From: Algoriphagus yeomjeoni | GTDB lineage: Bacteria; Bacteroidota; Bacteroidia; Cytophagales; Cyclobacteriaceae | DNA: 64,000 nt | Assembly (NCBI RefSeq): GCF_003259505.1 | Contig: NZ_QLLK01000003.1 | Span: 248,001-312,000, forward strand | Direction of reading: 5' to 3' | Shown: one piece after another, positions 45,145 through 53,512 of the stretch | How the letters are laid out: every line of letters starts with the position of its first letter | How positions within the stretch are numbered: position 1 is the first letter of the stretch | Made by a program: the position numbers and the translations under genes | The notes under the pieces: model-generated | Database searches by the model: none | Seen by the model: only the letters and a program-made list of their open reading frames with translations | What the model was told of the DNA's origin: nothing

Positions 45145-45484
45145 ATAAAAATAATTTAAGTTAAATAAATACTAATCTGAACTAAGGGCTTTTAAAAAAT
45201 TAATTAATGAATATAACTATTTTAACTGGTTAATTCTATTATATATTTGAATTATAGCGTGTTAATCTGGAGTTAGTTTGTGCTTGATCTAAAGTTGACT
45301 TTTCAATTAATTGAAAATCTAATTAGAGTAATTACCATTTCTAAGATGAATTGTAAATTCTTAAAATAATACTATTCTATTTTTAGCTTCAAGCCTTTCG
45401 CTTGTTCAATTAAAAGGGAAAAGTGCATTTCAAATTGAAACAAGCGATTAGGTAATCAGTTAGATAAGGTATAATTAAGTACAT
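45145..45484. promoter_or_regulatory. AT-rich divergent intergenic region with two inverted repeats
   Basis: This stretch separates two divergent genes. It contains the perfect palindrome TTTTCAATTAATTGAAAA (45300-45317). It also has a larger inverted repeat with arms CGCTTGTTCAATT (45399-45411) and AATTGAAACAAGCG (45433-45446), which match except for one extra A. Both could be regulator sites or folded leader RNA. No gene is seen. Confidence 0.5.
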
Positions 45485-46204
45485 ATGAACAAATCAATTT
45501 TCTATTTTCTATTTATTACCATTTTTTGCCTCAATTTTTCCTGTCAGGCTCAGACAACAAGCGATGCCACATACACTTTCAAAGATGCAAGCCGGGATGG
45601 TACTGGTAAAGTCTATTTAGGAAGAGAGATTTCCCAGGTGATGGGTTTTGCTGGGAAAGCCTGGCTGGAAAGAGCTGAGCGGGAGCGGGAAGAAGGTATT
45701 TCCTTGGCTTTGAAGAATCTACCTATTGATGCGAATAGTGTCCTTGCAGATATAGGAGCAGGTTCTGGCTATTATACTTTTCGAATAGCTCCTTTGGTGT
45801 CAGAAGGGAAGGTTTATGCGGTAGATATTCAGCAGGATGCCGTTACTTACATTAAAAACCGAAGTAAAGAACTTGGTATTGCAAACGTAATTCCGGTGCT
45901 GGGAACTGAGAAGTCCCCCAACTTACCTGAAGGCGAGATCGATCTGGTAATCATGGTCGATGTGTATCATGAGCTGGCTTATCCGCGGGAAATGCTCAGT
46001 GCAATTTACAAGGCTCTCAAACCAGACGGAAAGATTTTATTGCTGGAATATAAGGGCGAGGATCCTAGTATTGCAATTAAGCCACTTCATAAAATGACTG
46101 AAAAGCAGGCCAAAAAGGAGCTTAAAGCCAATGGATTCGAATTTGTAGAAAATGGAAAATTCTTACCAATTCAGCATTATTTGATCTTCGAAAAGGCTGA
46201 TTAA
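45485..46204 (+). CDS. Class I SAM-dependent methyltransferase with lipoprotein signal
   Basis: The 239-residue protein begins with a lipoprotein-like signal (ITIFCLNFSC, cysteine at residue 20). A Rossmann-type methyltransferase domain follows: motif I LADIGAGSGYYTFR at about 87-100, acidic motif AVDIQQDA, motif IV-like VIMVDVYHELAYP and the post-motif LKPDGKILLLEYKGE. S-adenosylmethionine is not expected in the periplasm, so an exported methyltransferase is odd. The protein may use another ligand or face the cytoplasm. Similar proteins exist in Bacteroidota; their role is unclear to me. Confidence 0.8.
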   Translation: MNKSIFYFLFITIFCLNFSCQAQTTSDATYTFKDASRDGTGKVYLGREISQVMGFAGKAWLERAEREREEGISLALKNLPIDANSVLADIGAGSGYYTFRIAPLVSEGKVYAVDIQQDAVTYIKNRSKELGIANVIPVLGTEKSPNLPEGEIDLVIMVDVYHELAYPREMLSAIYKALKPDGKILLLEYKGEDPSIAIKPLHKMTEKQAKKELKANGFEFVENGKFLPIQHYLIFEKAD

Positions 46205-46375
46205 GTAAAGCTGCCAATCTCGTGTAGAGCGCAAATTTGAGTCAAGGATTGAATTTACTCAGGTAAAAGCTAAGGTCGCTTTTCCTTGTATTTGCCTTGA
46301 GAATCTACAGGAATGGCGGAATTGCTTTAGTTTAATTTGACTAATTTGCTTCACTTCTAACAATACTATATCTCT

Positions 46376-46930
46376 ATGAAATTCCTTGTTTTCTTTCTAA
46401 TTCTTTTAGGTAGTTTTTCCACCTTAGTCCATGCTCAGGATTTCAGAGGCCCAGATAAAAGCCCAATGGATGTCGCTTACTTACCGGATAATTTTGCCCA
46501 TGATCGTAAAGCGGGAGAAGAAGCAATAGCCAAAGTATACTACAGCAGACCAAACAAGTCTGATCGAGTGGTTTTTGGAGGAATTGTTCCATTTGGGAAA
46601 GTGTGGAGAGTGGGAGCTAATGAAGCGGTAGAATTCAAGGCATTCAAAGACTTGACAATAGGTGGCAAAGCGCTCAAAGCAGGTACTTATTCTCTATTTG
46701 CAATTCCAGGAGAAACAGAATGGACTATCATTATCAGTTCTGATCTGGATTACTGGGGAGCATTTAAGTATGAGGAAAGCAAAGATGTGACCCGTTTCAC
46801 AGTCGAATCTCAGTCGCTCCCGAAAACTGTGGAGGCATTTTCGATTCGATTTGAAGACTTAGGAAATAATACAGCAGTAATGCGATTGGGCTGGGATCAG
46901 ACGATGGTAGAAATCCCTGTTTCTTACTGA
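46376..46930 (+). CDS. DUF2911 domain protein, exported
   Basis: The 184-residue protein has a Sec signal ending VHAQ near residue 20 and a DUF2911 domain. The conserved features are VYYSRPNKSDRVVFGG, VPFGKVWRVGANEA, the LKAGTYSLFAIPGETEW turn and the C-terminal MRLGWD.T. DUF2911 proteins are common in Bacteroidota and have no known function. It is followed closely by a convergent esterase gene (7 bases between stops). Confidence 0.88.
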   Translation: MKFLVFFLILLGSFSTLVHAQDFRGPDKSPMDVAYLPDNFAHDRKAGEEAIAKVYYSRPNKSDRVVFGGIVPFGKVWRVGANEAVEFKAFKDLTIGGKALKAGTYSLFAIPGETEWTIIISSDLDYWGAFKYEESKDVTRFTVESQSLPKTVEAFSIRFEDLGNNTAVMRLGWDQTMVEIPVSY

Positions 46931-46937
46931 TCCTAAC

Positions 46938-48236
46938 TCATAAAAACTTCTTCATAAACTGGATGAAGACAGGATAGTCGGAGGGAATAGTACCATGCCC
47001 ACCATCATGCATGTAGTACCCAAGTTTATTTTCCAGCAATGAAGTGTCTCCGGCAGCAGGCATTTCATTGTTTTTTGGACCCTTTTCACCAAAAAGTTCA
47101 TAGACCTCAGTGGCTTCCTGAGCAGCAATAAACTCACCTTTTGGGTCAGACCAGTAATCAGTATTTCCTGTCTGCAGCAATAAAGGCCTTGGGGCGATCA
47201 TCGCTACAAGTGCATGAGCATCAAAAGGGAAATCATTCACATGGGTGGAATAGGCTTGATAGTTTGATGAAAACTGATAGCCATACCTGGAGGAATCAGA
47301 CATGTGCTTAATGTTTTCGCCGTAATCTCTTCTGGCAATTGCAGCCCCACCTTCTCCTGAGCAACTTGCTATTATCATTTTAAATCTAGTATCTCTAATT
47401 CCTGTCCAAAGCACGGTTTTTCCTAAGCGGGAAACTCCCATAAGCGCAATTCTACTGGCATCAATCTGCTCGTCTTTTTCAAAATAGTCCATGGCTCTAC
47501 TTAGTCCCCATGACCAAGCCGAGATTGTGCCCCACTCATCGGCCTGTGGCTTGGTTTCACCAGATCCCAGGAATTCCTTGCGTATTCCAAACTCAAAACC
47601 ACCTTTGAAATCTGGATCTATGTCACCATAGTAAACCGTGGCGAAACCGTATCCAGCATCAATGAATTGCTCCACGTTGGTAGCCCGAAAAGCAGTTGGT
47701 TGATCAGCCTTGACTTTTTTGCCTTCTCTATTCCAGATTTCACCAACTCGTATTCCTGGATAGTCGACGGAAAGATTATTGGCGGTAAAAGAAATGGTGA
47801 AGAAAACGGGTGTTTTTTCGGTAGAATTCTTGGGTAAATAAATGAGCAAATCCATGGGATGGTCTTTGCTGTTTTCTGTTAAATATATTCTAACCTGCCG
47901 GCGAATTGCCTTGCCGTTTAATGCCTCGCTTTCCTTATCAAAAACTTCATAGTCTATTGATTTTGGAGCTGGAGGAGTTTTTCCATACTGAAGTTCTGCA
48001 ATGAAATTCAACAGCTCCGGTCTTCTTTCTTTTATCCAAATCTCTGAATTAGTAACTTTTTTACCATTCTCTAGGGTGAGCAACTCAGGTAAAGTATAAG
48101 GAGGAATGGCCTCTTCGTCGTAATTGACAGGGAAACCTGCGACTAGTTTTGGTGGCTCCTGAGCAATAGCTAGAAAGTTGATGGACAGCACAATTGTAAA
48201 CGGTAGGTATATTTTTTTCAAAGGAGTTCTAAGCAT
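46938..48236 (-). CDS. CE15-type glucuronoyl esterase-like protein
   Basis: The 432-residue protein has a Sec signal ending AIAQ near residue 26 and an alpha/beta-hydrolase domain. The nucleophile S269 is in GVSRLGKTVLWTG, followed by SCSGEGGAAIARRDYGE and the catalytic histidine region MHDGGHGTI. These are the marks of family CE15, which cuts 4-O-methyl-glucuronoyl esters linking xylan to lignin. The assignment to the family is good; the natural substrate may be broader in a marine or soil bacterium. Confidence 0.85.
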   Translation of the reverse strand: MLRTPLKKIYLPFTIVLSINFLAIAQEPPKLVAGFPVNYDEEAIPPYTLPELLTLENGKKVTNSEIWIKERRPELLNFIAELQYGKTPPAPKSIDYEVFDKESEALNGKAIRRQVRIYLTENSKDHPMDLLIYLPKNSTEKTPVFFTISFTANNLSVDYPGIRVGEIWNREGKKVKADQPTAFRATNVEQFIDAGYGFATVYYGDIDPDFKGGFEFGIRKEFLGSGETKPQADEWGTISAWSWGLSRAMDYFEKDEQIDASRIALMGVSRLGKTVLWTGIRDTRFKMIIASCSGEGGAAIARRDYGENIKHMSDSSRYGYQFSSNYQAYSTHVNDFPFDAHALVAMIAPRPLLLQTGNTDYWSDPKGEFIAAQEATEVYELFGEKGPKNNEMPAAGDTSLLENKLGYYMHDGGHGTIPSDYPVFIQFMKKFL

Positions 48237-48479
48237 GGTTTGGGGATTATTGTTCTCTCAATATGTTAAATGAAATTGATTTGACAGTCCTGGTGCTGAG
48301 CAATTTGAAAGAGAAAAGGTTAAAAATTTACTGCCAGTGTATTATGTTAAACATTTATGTGTCTTGAATCTTGGCTTTTGAATAAATTTTAATCGGTTCT
48401 AATCTAAAATCCTATTCTTATATCTTAGCGATTCAAAAAAATAGGCTGTTTTCCTTTCCCTAAAGAATTCCAAGCATCA

Positions 48480-49658
48480 ATGAAGCAAATATTCTCCAAT
48501 CTCCTCTTCAAAGTATTCATCGCTATTGTACTAGGGATAGTTTTTGGTCTTTACCTGCCAGAATCCATCAATCGTATTTTTACCACTTTCAATGCTTTCT
48601 TTGGGCAATTTCTGAATTTTGCTATTCCATTGATCATTCTCGGATTGATTATGCCAGCCATATCTGACCTGGGTAAAGGGGCCGGGAGATTATTGTTGAT
48701 TACCGCGGCTATTGCCTATGGGTCTACGCTTTTCTCCGGCTTTATGAGCTATTTCACTTCTTCTACTATTTTCCCTTCACTCCTAGCTTCACATGTGAAT
48801 GAGGTGGCTGAGGTGGCTGATGGAGGAAAAGATCTGGTGCCCTATTTCAGTATAACCATTCCTGCTGTAATCGATGTGATGTCTGCTTTGGTATTGGCGT
48901 TTGTGATTGGTTTGGGGCTTTCATACCAAGAGAATTCCACGTTGAAAAAGGTGGTAAAAGATTTTGAAACGATCATCATGCAAGTAATCGAGAACGTAAT
49001 CATTCCATTTTTGCCAATTTTTATCTTGGGAATTTTTGCCAATATGGCCTACAGCGGGCAGGTATATTCCATACTTTCCGTTTTCTTAAATATCATTGGA
49101 GTAATCTTCGCCATGCATATTTTCCTGCTTTTGCTTCAATATGTGATAATAGGGGCGATTGTAAAGAAAAACCCTTTTCGCCTTTTGGCTAATATGATGC
49201 CGGCCTATTTTACAGCTTTAGGTACGCAATCCTCTGCTGCTACGATTCCGGTCACTCTGGAACAAGCTGAGAAAAATGGTGTTTCTCCGAAGATCGCTGG
49301 TTTTGTGATTCCCCTTTGCGCAACAATTCACCTTTCTGGAAGTATCATGAAAATCACTGCATGTGCCATGGCTTTGATGATATTGGAGGGAGTTCCTTTT
49401 GATTTTGGGATGTTTGCAGGTTTTATTTTTATGCTAGGTATAGCGATGGTTGCTGCTCCTGGAGTTCCTGGTGGGGCGATTATGGCAGCCATTGCTATAC
49501 TTCAGTCTATGCTTGGATTCAGTGAGGAAATGACTGGTTTGATGATTGCATTGTATATCGCGATGGATAGTTTCGGTACGGCTTGTAATGTTACTGGCGA
49601 TGGGGCTATCGCATTGGTAGTAGATAAGATTACTGAGAAGGAAAATGCGGCTGCTTAA
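48480..49658 (+). CDS. Dicarboxylate/amino acid:cation symporter
   Basis: The 392-residue protein belongs to the DAACS family (DctA/SstT/GltP type) and imports dicarboxylates or amino acids with Na+ or H+. It has about eight transmembrane segments and the family motifs: the serine-rich hairpin TALGTQSSAATIPVTLE, CATIHLSGSIMKI, AAPGVPGGAIMAA and the final helix DSFGTACNVTGDGA. The substrate cannot be told by eye. Its 3' end overlaps the convergent gene by 29 bases. Confidence 0.92.
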   Translation: MKQIFSNLLFKVFIAIVLGIVFGLYLPESINRIFTTFNAFFGQFLNFAIPLIILGLIMPAISDLGKGAGRLLLITAAIAYGSTLFSGFMSYFTSSTIFPSLLASHVNEVAEVADGGKDLVPYFSITIPAVIDVMSALVLAFVIGLGLSYQENSTLKKVVKDFETIIMQVIENVIIPFLPIFILGIFANMAYSGQVYSILSVFLNIIGVIFAMHIFLLLLQYVIIGAIVKKNPFRLLANMMPAYFTALGTQSSAATIPVTLEQAEKNGVSPKIAGFVIPLCATIHLSGSIMKITACAMALMILEGVPFDFGMFAGFIFMLGIAMVAAPGVPGGAIMAAIAILQSMLGFSEEMTGLMIALYIAMDSFGTACNVTGDGAIALVVDKITEKENAAA

Positions 49659-50634
49659 TCACTGAGCTATTCAAAATATCCATTCTATTTTTCCAGTCTG
49701 TAAGAAATTCTTTCCGCCATTTATTTACGGTTTTGGCGCCATTCCGCTTGTTTTCTACCAAAGAAGGATCGGGATTATCTGTCCAGTAAGTTTCGCTATG
49801 ATCAGTTTTGATAAATTGGCCTCCCCAGCTTTCACTTTCCGGATCTGATGGGTCTCCATGAAGCATGTAAAGAACTGATGGGGTATCACCCATTTTGATG
49901 TCTTTTTTCTTTTCATAGAAAAGATCTCCTAAGGCTCCATGATTGTGGATGTGCTCGCTTACAAAGCCTTCATTTCCGAAATCCTCTTCTTGATATCCAC
50001 CCATATACATTCCTCTGAATGTGGTATTGTTTTCTATGAACCATAAATCAAGATGCTGTTCGAAAATGTAATTTCTGGCACTGGTGTCTTGCAGGGTATT
50101 CCAAGACCCGATAGCATACACTCGTAGTTTATCTTTGATGTCAGGAGAAAAATGTAGCGCCTGAGCAACATCTGTCAATGATCCCCAAACAAGCAGGTAC
50201 AGTGGTCTTGAATCTTTCTTTTTTGCCTCCACTACAATCAACTTTGCACCCTCAGAGATACCAGAAGTAGGCGTTAAACCTTCCTGTGTTTCGATTGCCC
50301 CCTGAGCTGAAACTGACCTAAGCTGATCAGGAAAAGGATACGCTTTTGAGTGAGCTATGAGCTTTGGATAATCTTTTTCATACGCATCAATTACTTCCAA
50401 AATATGCTCTTTTCGCCCGTCAAAAGGAGGAGAAGAAACTATACCCACTATCTCCAATGTATCTGCATAAAGGAAAAGATGAACGAGTGATTGGTAATCA
50501 TCTGGGTCACTTCCTCCAATATCTGTAGAGACTATAATTCTGTTTTTTGGTACTACCTGCTGACAGGAAGTGAGTCCAAAGAAAAGGAGAGCAATAGGGA
50601 AAAGTGAAAGATAAAATACGTTCTTAGAAATCAT
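49630..50634 (-). CDS. DUF1593 (nucleoside hydrolase-like) lipoprotein
   Basis: The 334-residue lipoprotein (LLFFGLTSC, cysteine about residue 24) has a nucleoside-hydrolase-like fold. It carries the calcium-type aspartate cluster in STDIGGSDPDDYQSLVHLF and downstream LLVWGSLTDVAQAL. Many DUF1593 proteins sit in polysaccharide loci and may hydrolyse glycosides on the cell surface. The C-terminal WTDNPDPSLVENKRNGAKT is typical of the family. It overlaps the end of the symporter gene. Confidence 0.85.
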   Translation of the reverse strand: MISKNVFYLSLFPIALLFFGLTSCQQVVPKNRIIVSTDIGGSDPDDYQSLVHLFLYADTLEIVGIVSSPPFDGRKEHILEVIDAYEKDYPKLIAHSKAYPFPDQLRSVSAQGAIETQEGLTPTSGISEGAKLIVVEAKKKDSRPLYLLVWGSLTDVAQALHFSPDIKDKLRVYAIGSWNTLQDTSARNYIFEQHLDLWFIENNTTFRGMYMGGYQEEDFGNEGFVSEHIHNHGALGDLFYEKKKDIKMGDTPSVLYMLHGDPSDPESESWGGQFIKTDHSETYWTDNPDPSLVENKRNGAKTVNKWRKEFLTDWKNRMDILNSSVIKQPHFPSQ

Positions 50635-50681
50635 GATATAAAGTGTCCTTAAAACTTCAAGTAAGAAAGCGGGTAAAAAAT

Positions 50682-51308
50682 CTACACAAGATTATGTGAA
50701 TGTGCATAATTGACCAAGCCTACCAAAGTGGAGCAATCGATCTTTCGCAGTATATTTTTACGGTGAGTTTCTACTGTTTTTTCGCTAATGAAGAGCACTT
50801 CGGCAATCTGCTTGGTAGAAAAATCCCTTGCTATGAGTTTAATGATTTCTGTTTCCCGAGGTGAAAGATCACTTTTTTCTGGTGGGTTATTAAGCTGCCT
50901 GACCAGTATCTCTGAGATTTCGTCACTGAAATATTTTTTACCGGAAGTAACTTTATCCAAAGCTTGCATTAAAGAAGAATGAGCGTCATTCTTCAATACA
51001 AAACCATCGATGTTTTCTTTTAGAAGTCCCTTCACTACCGAAGGATCATCATGCATGCTAAGTACGATAACTTTGATGTCTGGATTAATTGAATGAGCGA
51101 TTCTGATGATTTCCAAACCTGAAAAATCTGGCAATTCATAATCTGTTACTAGTATTTCGAAATCTTGTGTTTTTAGAAGTTCAATAGCTCTTTGTCCATT
51201 ACTGGCAGTTGCCGAAACCTCATAGTCATCCAAGCCACTCAGAAGACTTTGGGTGCCTTCCAGCAATATCTTATGATCATCTATTAAAAGTATTCGGTAC
51301 TTTTTCAT
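50682..51308 (-). CDS. NarL/FixJ-family response regulator
   Basis: The 208-residue protein has a receiver domain (LLIDDHKILLEG at its start, phospho-acceptor aspartate in LVTDYELPDFSG, lysine in FVLKND). A LuxR-type helix-turn-helix follows (LSPRETEIIKLIARDFSTKQ, then FISEKTVETHRKNI). It probably receives phosphate from the kinase encoded just upstream (51397-53391). The start ATG at 51308 is chosen because the preceding in-frame codons do not resemble a receiver domain. Candidate binding heptamers with NarL-like spacing lie 80 bases upstream. Confidence 0.93.
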   Translation of the reverse strand: MKKYRILLIDDHKILLEGTQSLLSGLDDYEVSATASNGQRAIELLKTQDFEILVTDYELPDFSGLEIIRIAHSINPDIKVIVLSMHDDPSVVKGLLKENIDGFVLKNDAHSSLMQALDKVTSGKKYFSDEISEILVRQLNNPPEKSDLSPRETEIIKLIARDFSTKQIAEVLFISEKTVETHRKNILRKIDCSTLVGLVNYAHSHNLV

Positions 51309-51387
51309 CGTCAGTTTTTCAGTCCTACTTTTAAATAAACTCAGCATTTTTTATTACAAAGTACGCTGCGTTTACTGTTTATTTCAA

Positions 51388-51403
51388 TACCTATGACTAG
51401 GTA
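51388..51403. promoter_or_regulatory. Candidate response-regulator site, 7-2-7 heptamers, upstream of the regulator gene
   Basis: TACCTAT-GA-CTAGGTA is an inverted pair of heptamers with a 2-base spacer, inside the 20-base palindrome-like AATACCTATGACTAGGTATT (51386-51405). TACCTAT fits the NarL heptamer consensus TACYYMT; the opposite arm, read as TACCTAG, differs at the last base. The site overlaps the kinase stop codon. Confidence 0.5.
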
Positions 51404-53391
51404 TTCATCTCTGCCTCAGTCCTTTTGAAGGCAAGATACTTGTCGATAGTAATGGTAAGCATGGTGTTTTTTCTGCCTACGGTGGTATCAATATCTAAGG
51501 ATCCTTTGATGAGATTCAATCTGGTATTGATATTTCTCCAGCCATTTCCTTTGCTGTTTTCAAAGGTGCTTAGATCAAATCCATTCCCATTATCTTCCAC
51601 CGTGATAATGACCTCTTCCTCATGGGCTGTAAATTGAATCAACACCTCGCTTGCCTCGGCATACTTCAAAATATTCGATATCCATTCCTGCAAAATTCTG
51701 TAGAGCGAGATTTCAAAAACCTCATTTAATCGCTCCTCTATCCCAAATACCTGCACTTTTGCAATTACTTGATTTGACTTGTTGATCCTGGCAATTAATT
51801 CCTGCAATGCTGGAATCAGGCCTTCATTTGTCAGTACTTGAGGCATTAGGTTAAAGGCGATATTTCGTATTTCACGCTGAATATCATTTAGCAAAACCGT
51901 AGAATTATCGACTATCTCGTTTCGTACCAAAGGGTCATTGCTAGTGCCTTTCAAGCCTTGGATATTCATCGTCAAAGCACTTACCAATTGCCCCATGCTG
52001 TCGTGAAGGTCAGATGCAAAACGCTTTCTTTCTTTTTCCTCACTGGAGATAACTGCCTGAATTTGAGCTTCCCGTAGTCTGGTTTTTTGCTCGCTCAGCA
52101 CCTTCTCCTGACTTATATTTGCTTGCTTTCTCCAAAGGTAAAACACTAATAATATCAGCAAAAGTACTAGGGTAAGTGCTACTATTACGGTGTTATTTCT
52201 CTCGTTTTTCGCCTGTTGAATACTGTTTTCCTGGTCTAATAAGACGATTTGCTGGTCTTTCCTTTCTGTTTCGTATTTGGTTTCCAGCTCTGCGATTTCC
52301 TTGTTGGTCTCAATATTTAGAAGACTGTCTGCATATATTTTCTGAAACTTGTGTGCTTTCAGCGCATCTCCAAATTGATTATTGGCTTCGTAAACTTCTG
52401 CTAAAAGGCCGTATCCATCTTTTAAGCGATTTAGGTTCTCCAATTTTTGAGCGATTTCTATACTCTGCTGAGCGAATTTAATCGCTACAGGGATGTTTTT
52501 TCGTTTGAGTTCATTTTGAGCCAATGAATAAAGGAGGATAGAGTAATCATAGTCATTCTCATAGCTCCCAGTGGAATAGATAGCCATAGCTTTTTCAAAA
52601 TAGCTATTGGCAAGATTGACATCTCCCATTTCTGAGAATGCATGACCCAAATCTGTGTATATGAGTGCTTGGCTCTTTGTGTCATTGGCATCAAGGGCAT
52701 AAGGAAGTGCCTCTTGAAAATAGTAAATAGCGGAATCCTGATTAGCTAGGCGATCATACACATTTCCAATGTTCAATAAGGTCTTTTGAATATTCTGTCT
52801 GAATTGATCTTCTGGCAAGGATTTTTTGAACGCAAGGGCCTCGAAATAGTAGGTTTTTGCTTTGTCAAACTTTTCATTCAGGAAATGCACATTACCAATA
52901 TTGGTCAGTATACTTCCTTTCATACCCTGATCTTCCAAGCTATTGATAATTCGAAGTGCCTCCAATTGATATTCAAGGGAGGCGTCATAGTCTCCTTTAT
53001 TTTGCAGGATCAATCCTAAATTCACTGATGTGACTGCAACACCCCGTTCATTATTTAATGAAGTGTATAATTCGCGGGTTTTGTCTAGGTAATATGCTGC
53101 TGAATCATAATCTGATTTTGCCCAAAAAACTACGCCAACATTATTAGAAGCATACGCATGTAAGGCTTGGTACCCATTGTTCTTAGCGATGGAAATAGAT
53201 TCGTGCCCATATTCCAACGCTTTTGGCGGATCTGAGTATTTCAGATGCCAGCAGAGATCTCCCAGTACGGAAGCTTTGGTCGAATCATCTGGTTGATTAT
53301 TTAAAATGTTCTGAAGGCTGTCGATCAGCTCTGTTTGTCCGTAGGAAACAAAACTATATAGGCAAAGGATAAAAATACAAAGAGGTCTCAA
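51397..53391 (-). CDS. Sensor histidine kinase with periplasmic TPR repeats
   Basis: The 664-residue protein has a Sec signal ending SYGQ near 19. A region of about eight tetratricopeptide repeats (residues 25-365) follows, then a coiled coil, one transmembrane helix (about 402-421) and a HisKA_3-type kinase. The phospho-acceptor H463 is in ASDLHDSMGQLVSAL, and the ATPase domain has DNGNGFDLSTF. This layout is common in Bacteroidota kinases that pair with NarL-type regulators. The start codon is TTG (53391); no ATG fits. The signal sensed by the TPR part is unknown. Confidence 0.93.
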   Translation of the reverse strand: MRPLCIFILCLYSFVSYGQTELIDSLQNILNNQPDDSTKASVLGDLCWHLKYSDPPKALEYGHESISIAKNNGYQALHAYASNNVGVVFWAKSDYDSAAYYLDKTRELYTSLNNERGVAVTSVNLGLILQNKGDYDASLEYQLEALRIINSLEDQGMKGSILTNIGNVHFLNEKFDKAKTYYFEALAFKKSLPEDQFRQNIQKTLLNIGNVYDRLANQDSAIYYFQEALPYALDANDTKSQALIYTDLGHAFSEMGDVNLANSYFEKAMAIYSTGSYENDYDYSILLYSLAQNELKRKNIPVAIKFAQQSIEIAQKLENLNRLKDGYGLLAEVYEANNQFGDALKAHKFQKIYADSLLNIETNKEIAELETKYETERKDQQIVLLDQENSIQQAKNERNNTVIVALTLVLLLILLVFYLWRKQANISQEKVLSEQKTRLREAQIQAVISSEEKERKRFASDLHDSMGQLVSALTMNIQGLKGTSNDPLVRNEIVDNSTVLLNDIQREIRNIAFNLMPQVLTNEGLIPALQELIARINKSNQVIAKVQVFGIEERLNEVFEISLYRILQEWISNILKYAEASEVLIQFTAHEEEVIITVEDNGNGFDLSTFENSKGNGWRNINTRLNLIKGSLDIDTTVGRKNTMLTITIDKYLAFKRTEAEMNT

Positions 53392-53412
53392 GACAGCTGG
53401 TTTAAGCTTATA

Positions 53413-53443
53413 TACCTACCATTAGGTATGCCAAAATACCTAA
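53413..53443. promoter_or_regulatory. Three TACCTA-type heptamers between the kinase gene and a divergent gene
   Basis: TACCTAC-CA-TTAGGTA (53413-53428) is a 7-2-7 inverted pair, and a third heptamer TACCTAA follows at 53437-53443. They lie 22-52 bases upstream of the kinase start and 70-100 bases upstream of the divergent secreted-protein gene at 53513. Confidence 0.55.
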
Positions 53444-53512
53444 TCAACCTTATTGAAGCAAGTGCTTTTAATTCAGTTATTTGTATCAATTAGAATATAA
53501 AATTCTTGAACT

